A DNA stretch of 64,000 bases from Tilletia caries. Taxonomy: Eukaryota > Basidiomycota > Exobasidiomycetes > Tilletiales > Tilletiaceae. Below are positions 56,880 through 64,000 of this stretch, one piece after another. Positions within the stretch are counted from its first letter, which is position 1. Every line of letters starts with the position of its first letter. The notes under the pieces were generated by a model. That model was not told the DNA's origin. It saw only the letters and a program-made list of their open reading frames with translations, and made no database searches. The position numbers and the translations under genes are program-made. Where the stretch lies: positions 1-64,000 of the forward strand of contig JALUTQ010000020.1 in the NCBI GenBank assembly GCA_032718865.1, given 5' to 3'.

Positions 56880-59525
56880 ATGAACATCGGCAGCCATTCA
56901 TCGCAGCACTTGATCCGTTTTCTCAGCTGCTGCTCACCAATCGCCGCTACCACCACGCGTGCCGGCTTCCACTCCATCGCCACCTTTTCTCGTGCCACCC
57001 CTGCCCCAGCTTCTGTGACACCTCGTCTTCGTCGACCTACCTTGCCAATCGCAAAGATGCCTATCGGACCTACGCCTCCCTTCCGGAGTGGAAGCACCAC
57101 CAACTTTTATGCCGGTAGCAATGTGAGTGGTCCTCGCTGTTGCTTCTACGTTGAAAGCTCCCGCGCCTTTTTCTCGCTCTTGTTCGATGCTGACAAGATT
57201 CTTCATCATCCATGGCGCATATCGGCGTGGATATGAACAGCTTAACCGCTTCTCATGGTTGCGCAACTCCACCGACTTCATCAATGGCGCCGTCACCTCT
57301 CCCTCGGCGCGCTTCATTATCCTCAACAAACTCAATCCGCTCATCCGCAAGTCTGGCGGAGGAGGGGAGGGTGAGCTGGCCACGCTCGGCTGGAAGGACG
57401 TCCGTGGAGTTGTGCGGGATTCGATCAGGCTTGCTCGGGGAAGTGATGCCAACGGCGGCGATCAGGAGATCGTAGAGGAGGGCGGCGTCGAACGGGTTTT
57501 CGGACCTGAAGTTTACGGCATGCGCGGTCCCAGCGCTGGAGAAGGAGGAGAAGCGACGGATCTGGAAGCAGCCAAGAAGCAATTCGATAAGGCTACTGAA
57601 TCTATCGGACCGCCTAACCTCGTTCTCGTTTTCCTCGGTGTGGATGAATCGGAGACAACGGCGTCCCCGAGTGTACCAGGTCAAGTCGCAGTCAGTACCG
57701 GCACAGGCAAGGATCAAGCCGCAGCGTCTGGCGGAGATGGAGTTAAGGAAGGACAACAGCTCGAAGGCGTGCCTTACTTTGCCCTCTCGGTGTCGTACGA
57801 CCCACAAACGCAGCACGCAGCGGACTCACAGAAGCAGGAACTGCCCGCTCACAAGCTCAGGGAAGAGCTTTTGGCGACGGGCCAGTACGAGTTTAAGGAT
57901 ACGCGTACTTTGGCCCAAGCTGCGTCATGGCCCGCCCATCATGCTGCCATCCTGGCGCAGGCGCGCAGCTTGGTCGATTGGAACGAGAGGATGGCCGTGA
58001 GTTTCTGCATGAACCGGGCGGGACTTCATTTTGGTCGCTTGATCATGAGCTGACGGTATTCTCACACTTTGCTTCTTGCACTGGATGATTAATACAATCA
58101 GTACTGTCCAGCGTGCTCAAGAAAGCAGTATTCGCTCTGGTGCGGCCATAAACGCTGTTGCTCAGTAAGTCGCGTCTTCCCATTGCTTTACGTGTTTCTG
58201 CTGTTTCACTGCTGAAAATCACTGGCATGCGGATCGCAAGTCTGTTTTGTCCTCAGCCAACCCGAGCACCAATGTTCTCCAGCCTTTCCTACCCGCCGCC
58301 TCCACGGATTCAGCGGCATCCTTCGAGAAAGATGGCAAGATCTTCCCCTGCCCTGCCACGCAGTCGCTGTCCAACTTCTCCTACCCCCGGACTGACTCTG
58401 TCGTGATCATGGGCGTCTTGAACCGGACGGGGGACAAGATTCTGTTGGGGCGACAGCGGACGTGGCCGAAGAAGATGTACTCGTGCCTTGCTGGATTCTT
58501 GGAGGCTGGAGAGGTGAGTTTATGAGTGCTTTTCGAACTGTTCGTGCTGGAAAGAGAACTGTGTGCCTGACAATGGGATGTCGGCTCCTTGTGACGCTCT
58601 GGAACGACAGAGCTTGGAGGAAGCAGTAAAGCGTGAGGTAAGTCATGCTCTTCCTTTGGAATATGGCCTTCCTGAAGTAATACTGAACGCTCGAGCTGAT
58701 CGAACATTATCCGGAGCACCACAGATCTACGAAGAGGCCGCCATAGCGATTGATGATGTCGTCTACCACAGCAGTCAGCCTTGGCCCTTCCCTGCGAACC
58801 TCATGATTGTACGTTGTCGCTCTTTCTCCTCAGGGGAGCAGAAACGACTGCGGTCACTGATGTGTTGAATCTGCTACTCAACAGGGCTGCTTCGCCATCT
58901 GCAAGAGCGACAATCCGGAGTCTGAGATTCGACTGGACCTGGACAATGAACTTGAAGATGCGCGCTTCTTTACGCGCGAGGAGGTGCTGGAGGTTATCGA
59001 ATCCTCTGCGAACCGTATCATGACTAAGAAGGACCTTCAGCGATACGAGGCGGGTCAAAATCGCAGCATCATCGGCCAGAAGCAGCCCCAGGCAGCTGGA
59101 ACAGCGGCGGTTGACGAGAAGGGGCAGTGGAAGAAGGGCGATGGGAAAGACGGGTCGGGAGCGGAGGATTCAGAGGGGGAAGGAGAGGGCAAGGACAAGA
59201 AGACGAAGTTTGATACGAAGGACGAAGGGAGCGTGGCCAACGTTCGGGAAGGCGGCAAGGTGCCCCGAAGCTTTGGGTGAGTTCGAAGTGATTCCCCTTT
59301 ATTTGCTTCTTTAGCTGTCCTGCTTGGGTTCTTCTCAAGAAAGGGTTGTGAGCTAGGCGAATGTTGACGCTGAAAACCCTCTTTTTCCTTCCCACCTCCC
59401 TGTATTACGTCCATCCTGGACTTGGCAGCATCCCTGCGTCGACGGCGATAGCTCACGTACTCATTGCCAGCTGGGCACGAGGCGAAGCGTACATCCCAAG
59501 TCTGCCGCAGACGAGTCGGATGTGA
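56880..59525 (+). CDS. NPY1: NADH pyrophosphatase (Nudix), Npy1/NUDT12-like
   Basis: The model is join(56880..57122, 57241..57996, 58102..58164, 58241..58513, 58611..58637, 58725..58808, 58885..59276, 59429..59525), 644 residues. It cleaves NADH (and capped NAD-RNA in some members) to NMNH and AMP. Evidence is the zinc-ribbon exon YCPAC...KRCC (334-354), TDSVVIMGVL, the Nudix box G439-I461 (GFLEAGE SLEEAVKRE IYEEAAI), and the NADH signature SSQPWPFPANLMI (470-482). Exon 5 encodes only nine residues. Ala460 replaces the usual Gly of the box. The protein ends TSRM, a plausible PTS1; yeast Npy1 is peroxisomal. ATG 57057 (MPIGPTPP) is a credible shorter start; the longer one adds 59 residues rich in Arg, Ser and Thr, like a mitochondrial presequence. 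The acceptor at 58240 (GCAAG) is uncertain. Confidence 0.88.
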
Positions 59526-60461
59526 ATTTACCGGATACGGTGTCAGATGTCAGACAGACCGGAATAGACATATATATGGATTCGTAAGGCACGGTGATCC
59601 CGGGGCTGATGCGCTGATGGGAGAATGCCCGAACGCTGAACGCTGAACGCTGAACCCTGAGGCCTGAGGCCTGAGGCTGAGGCCTGGGGCGCTGCGGTCA
59701 GTGCGGAGGCCAATCAACCCTCCTTTGGGCCCGGTGAGAAGGATGAAGCCCCTCGTTGACGCCTTGCTTGACGGCCGCCTTCGTTCCATATCGAGCTGGG
59801 CGCGCGAGCGCAGGAAAGTTGCAACTCAGCGTAACGGGTGAGAATTTCATCCTGGCCTCCCTCTTTTCCTCTTCGCTTGCGATCCATCTTGCATCCTTTC
59901 CCTGCCAAGGGAGCTCTCGGAATAATGTTCAACAACCTCGTTGCCGTCACAGGGTTCCTTTCGGCCAAACGAGTGGCAGCAAGATCCCAGGTGCTCACCA
60001 CTGCTTAGTGCTTACTCCGGCAGACGACCACACCCCGCCTGTCCGGTGTCGCCTAAGTTAGTGACAACATGAGATTGTGAGATGAGAGCTTGTGCTAGCT
60101 CATGCGCTCACTTACTGTCTACAGTAACAGTATGCCCAAGATCAACGCTACTATCAACTATATGCTGGTACTAGTAGAATGAGCGCTTCGCGTTGTGGTC
60201 TTACTATGGTGAAGAAACCATAAAACTTCCTGTGCTGTGGTTGCTTTGGACGTTGGAAGTCTCATACGGTATGTAAATGGAACATGGAAGCTTCCAACAG
60301 TATCGAGCTCGAGCATGCATATAGTAAATTTTCTGTATGGTCAGGAGTCAGGAGTCAGGAAAGACTAAAGAGGGGTAAAAAAGAGAGGGGAGGTGGGTCT
60401 CGGGCGGGCCACTGTTCTTGGCCGTAGGTCACGTCTTGGTGAGTGGGAACGGGTTATTGGA
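59526..60461. other. Intergenic region with short repeats
   Basis: Short tandem words GAACGCT (three) and CTGAGGC (four, imperfect) lie at 59631-59690, and TCAGGAG repeats at about 60340-60362. No gene is supported. Confidence 0.5.
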
Positions 60462-61168
60462 TCACTGGTGAACCCATTCCTCCCAGTTGATGCGGCTCTC
60501 CGTGATCTGGGCGCTTCGACGTAGGACGTAGGAGTAGAACTCGGCGATCTCGTTGCGGGGCGAGTCGGTGTCTGCTCGTACTGACGCGGCTTGAGTCGGG
60601 GCAGGTTGTTGAGGAGGGGTGGTGCGGCCGTGCGGGTCGACCGTCGACCGGCTGTATGGTCTCGATGGGTCATGAGCACGGAGCAGCTGCTCGGTGAATC
60701 TTGCATCATAGTTGCTGTCCGAAGCCGTGCTATGCTCACCTCTTGTTCGCTGGCCTTGCTTTCAGGCGTGGGGGCGTGGGCCAAAAGATCGAAGCCCACA
60801 AGATGAGGTCTCATCGTTGCTGCCTGCTGGAGGGCCTGGCAGGCCTCGCTCCAAAAGTCCAAAGGCGAGGATGAGAGCGGTAGAAACGGTGATCTGCATG
60901 ATCTGTGTAAAGGGAAGCCTGGAAGGATTGGCAAGGGTATGAAGAGGGACTGAGGGAGCGATAGAGTAGGCGAGGAAAGAAGATTAGAACAGTGGTCAGG
61001 CTCAAAGGTATCTAAGTGGGTGTCAGACCGTCCGCACAGGACGGTGCGACTCGGACCTGATGATAATGGGGTTGGTTGTACCTGAACCTTACCCTGGATG
61101 GAGAGCGCCGACGCAGACCTGAAGTAGGCTAGAAGGACGGAAGCAGGCACGCGAACTCCGAACGACAT
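60462..61168 (-). CDS. Possible small spliced gene, unknown product
   Basis: The 3' part (stop at 60462-60464) is an open stretch that looks coding: it ends ...NEIAEFYSYVLRRSAQ and ITESRINWEEWVHQ. The same frame reopens upstream at ATG 60899 (MQITVSTALILAFGLLERG, signal-anchor-like). One stop between them could be removed by a 45-base intron (60755-60799), shorter than other introns here. An ATG at 61168 with a GTAAGG donor about 75 bases on could be an upstream exon. No family recognised; I would not rely on this model without transcripts. Confidence 0.25.
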
Positions 61169-64000
61169 GCTTGCGCAACGCTGAGGAGGACGAAGTGATG
61201 AAGGGTTCGAACTCGAAGTGACTTCAGAAAAGCTTAGAAGGAAAAGAAGATTGAGGTTAGAAGGACCGACCTAGAGCGAAGAAAAGAAGAGGACTGAATG
61301 GACAAAAAGGGTTGTTGGAAAAGAGCACATCCTTCGGTCCTCACTCCTCTTGGCCTTATATGGACTTCTGACCTGAGTCTTGACGAAAAACGACAGCCTC
61401 CCGTGTGGTCTCCGCGAAGCGAATTCTGGTTGCGAGAGCTCTGGGGATCAAGTCTATGAGTTCTGGAGGATGTGGGAATAGGGAGTCAGCACGAATGTGA
61501 ATTATGGTCAGGAGATTATTGATAAGGCAGCACTTTTAGTTGGGACTTTACTTGAGGTCAGTGAGGTCAGCAAGGAATAGCCAGGCTGGATCGTCAAAGT
61601 ACCGGGCTTGGAGAAAAGCAGGCATGGAAGCTGGGATGTATCGATGTTAGCCTGTAGGAACATATCAGCAAATGCAAACTTCATGTTCACACTTCTAATC
61701 TCCCTTCTCCTCTCCAGTCTCAACTCTACGCTGGGCACTGTCTCGATCTCCTGCTTTCTCCTCTTCTGCAGAGTGCAGCCCGACGTATTTCGATGGCTTC
61801 TGCGCTGCTGGACTTTGGAGGATGTGCCCTGTGGGATTGGACTGTGCAGGAGCAGAAGGTGGAGAAGGAAGAGACTCGCAGCTCACCCATCACTCACTTC
61901 CTCTGCTCGTCAGCAAGTCATAAAGCAGGAAAGGAACAGCACATGGATGGGTCTGGAATGGGTCTTCGAGTTCGTGGAAGGGAGTCCCTGCTGGTGCAAG
62001 TCCGCCGCCGCTGTCGTCGTCGTTGCTGTTGAGAGTGGAGTGTGGTGCAGCTGTAAGTTCGAAGAGGGGGAGTTGGGGTAAGCATTTAAGGTACTCATCT
62101 GGCCCCCGCGGCCCTGCCGGTGTACTTGTGATCGAGCACTGGGGACGGCTCGGTCTCGTACTCGGTGCTGGTTATGATCATCGCCGTCGCTGCCGTCCCG
62201 AGCATTCTCCTTGAACCTTGGTTGAATCAGTCGTTGAAGGCGACTTCGTTGTCGTCGTCCACCTTGATGGAGGAGATGCAGCCATGCAGGTGTGATCGAT
62301 GGTATTGTCAGGCTGAGCTTTGACTGAGCCGGGTATAGCGGGCGGGTCGGGAAGGGGGACTGCCTCTTGCGCATAGATCATCCTGCCGTCTAGGCCCCGA
62401 CCGTTCGCTGCCGCTACCGTCGGCGTTGCTGATGAGGTTGGAAGTGCAATGCAGCTGTGAGTTGGAAGAGAGAGGGAGGGTGCCGAGTGCGATGCAGGAT
62501 ACTCACCGGAGGAAAAAAGCAACATAGTCCGCTGATAGCTTCGGACAGGGACTGTCGAGTGCCGTGTGATGAGTCCCTTGCGATCCGAAACGATCCAAAT
62601 AGCGTGACTATAACCGAGAGTAAGTATTGGCTACCTGTTATGTTATATGTAGAGCCGGAAGAAGAGAAAAGGAAAGAACATCAGCAGCTGAAAATAAGAG
62701 AGAAGCGTCAGCTAATGGATGTCATTCATTGTTTTGGTAGCGGGCGGCGTACATATTCATGGAATGGTACTATGGTAGTCTGTTGACTGGTCACTGGTGC
62801 ATGTTTTCAACTTGCTTAAAGAGGCTGGCGTGGAAAAATGTGAAAGTTGTCGTGGCGGGAGCAGCTATGTACGTGGCTGAAGAGTCTCTAGTACTTGATA
62901 GGCAATGAGATTGTACTCATTGTCCACTGAGACCAGATGAAGAACGGGAGGCCACCTTTTACGACGAAGTACACGATGCGTAGGCTGCAGCTGAACTCTG
63001 AAGCCTGAAGCGTCAGCGCGTGAGCCTGCGAGATGCAACACGGAGGAGAAAAGAGGTAGAGGCAGTCAGCTGCTGCAGTCTGTACTCTGCATTCTGAAGA
63101 ATGATGAGGCGATGAGGAGTCAGAGAGATTTGAAACAGAGAGCGGTCAGCTCTTTAGTCCTGATCACGAAAACAGACGATGCAGCCAGTCACTCACCTGA
63201 ACGTTGAGGCGTTGAGGTGGCTGCACAGGACAATGGTGCGCTTCTTGCGGTCGCCGCCGTAGTTGTCGAAGATGACTGGTGTGAAATCGACCTTTTACGT
63301 CTGATCCATCAAGTCCTGCTCGCCGGGATTCTTGAGTTCAGCAAGCAGCAAGTCCCTCATCCCATGGACCTTGAACCGGTAGACTTCATCGCCGCAGACA
63401 GATTCGATCGCGACGGCCCTCGCGAGGCGCCAGATGAAAGATATAGTGTTATAGACGATCTGATTGAGGAATCGAAGTCGTACGTGCTCCCCCCCCTCCT
63501 CAATCGGTGGTTGTGACGGAGTTGATACCATCCGACTCATCCTCTTCCCCGCCCTCGCCGTTGTCCGCCAGTACTCCAGACGGACCCCTGCCGGACTGAA
63601 GTGACTGATACGGCCTCTTGCGTTTCTCCTTGAAGTTGAAAGACGACAGGCGACGACTTCGAGAGATTCTGTAGTTGTTCGTCGGGAGAAATGTGCGGTT
63701 AGAAGGTGAACAGGTCAACGCCTGCAATTCCAGCGCTTTGCCACGCGCTGTCAGACACAACAGCAGAAGTGGAATGGAATCTGCTTGATGGCGAGTGCCG
63801 AAACATTGAGCTCCAGCCTCTACGCGCACTACACCTGCAGGAAGGAACTCACAGACCACAGTGTCTGGGCGCCAGAAAATCGCACAGGGAGTGTGTGCTA
63901 TGCGTTGGGAGCGGAGATAAAGCATTGAATACCTGTCAGAGGAGGCAGAGAAAGAGAGAAAGACAATCAACAGCTGCAGTGAAGAGTAAGCGTTAGCTAA
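61169..64000. other. Unassigned region, possible minus-strand exons
   Basis: No recognised gene. On the minus strand some stretches look exon-like: a basic-to-acidic C-terminus ending SDGINSVTTTD (stop at 63500-63502), and short pieces around 62100-62290 (a Glu/Thr-rich MIITSTEYETEP piece, and SIKVDDDNEVAFND). A frame on the plus strand at 63217-63516 overlaps and has no domain. If there is a gene it may extend past the right edge of the window. Confidence 0.3.

Overview
The window looks like nuclear DNA of a fungus, most likely a basidiomycete. The genes are dense, with many short introns (27 in the models below, about 45-101 bp, most 60-85 bp) and GT-AG or occasional GC-AG borders. The recognisable proteins are fungal: a SepH/Cdc15-type kinase with a C1 finger, an Msn2-type zinc-finger factor, a Sam37-like protein, an Mgr3-like TPR protein and a fungal guanine deaminase. 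The class is inference; no rRNA or marker gene is present to fix it.

Layout. (1) 1-15430 is a satellite array of ~342-bp monomers that continues past the left edge of the window. Between about 860 and 9400 it is organised into ~1542-bp higher-order units, and it decays into a diverged edge near 15.4 kb. (2) 16153-20730 is a Ty1/copia LTR retrotransposon with identical 100-bp LTRs and a 5-bp target duplication. It carries one frameshift in gag. (3) 20.7-25.6 kb is gene-poor and holds a pogo-like TIR element (22319-22841) and a tRNA-Met gene (22989-23063, minus). (4) 25.6-50.8 kb is a normal gene block: SepH/Cdc15-like kinase (+), guanine deaminase (+), DNAJC11-like J protein (-), terminal nucleotidyltransferase (+), Msn2-like factor (+), Mgr3-like TPR protein (+) and oxysterol-binding protein (+). 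(5) 51.4-56.7 kb is a mosaic of TIR elements. It includes a TA-flanked element carrying a broken clathrin heavy chain fragment, and a 3.24-kb segment bordered by 8-bp direct repeats that contains an apparently intact Sam37-like gene. (6) 56.9-59.5 kb encodes an NADH pyrophosphatase of the Nudix family ending in a peroxisomal-type SRM. (7) 59.5-64 kb has no recognised gene, only weak signs of spliced genes on the minus strand.

Functional themes. The host genes are housekeeping and are not an operon-like system. Several concern mitochondria or organelle membranes: the DNAJC11-like, Mgr3-like, Sam37-like, OSBP and NADH pyrophosphatase proteins. The most unusual items are: the kinase architecture (CH-like domain, kinase with HCD instead of HRD, C1 finger, C-terminal CaaX box); the clathrin fragment inside a TIR element; the Sam37-like gene in a segment with transposon-like borders; the half-tRNA-type primer site of the copia element; and the higher-order satellite. 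Splice sites were chosen by eye from consensus, phase and protein continuity. They are predictions.
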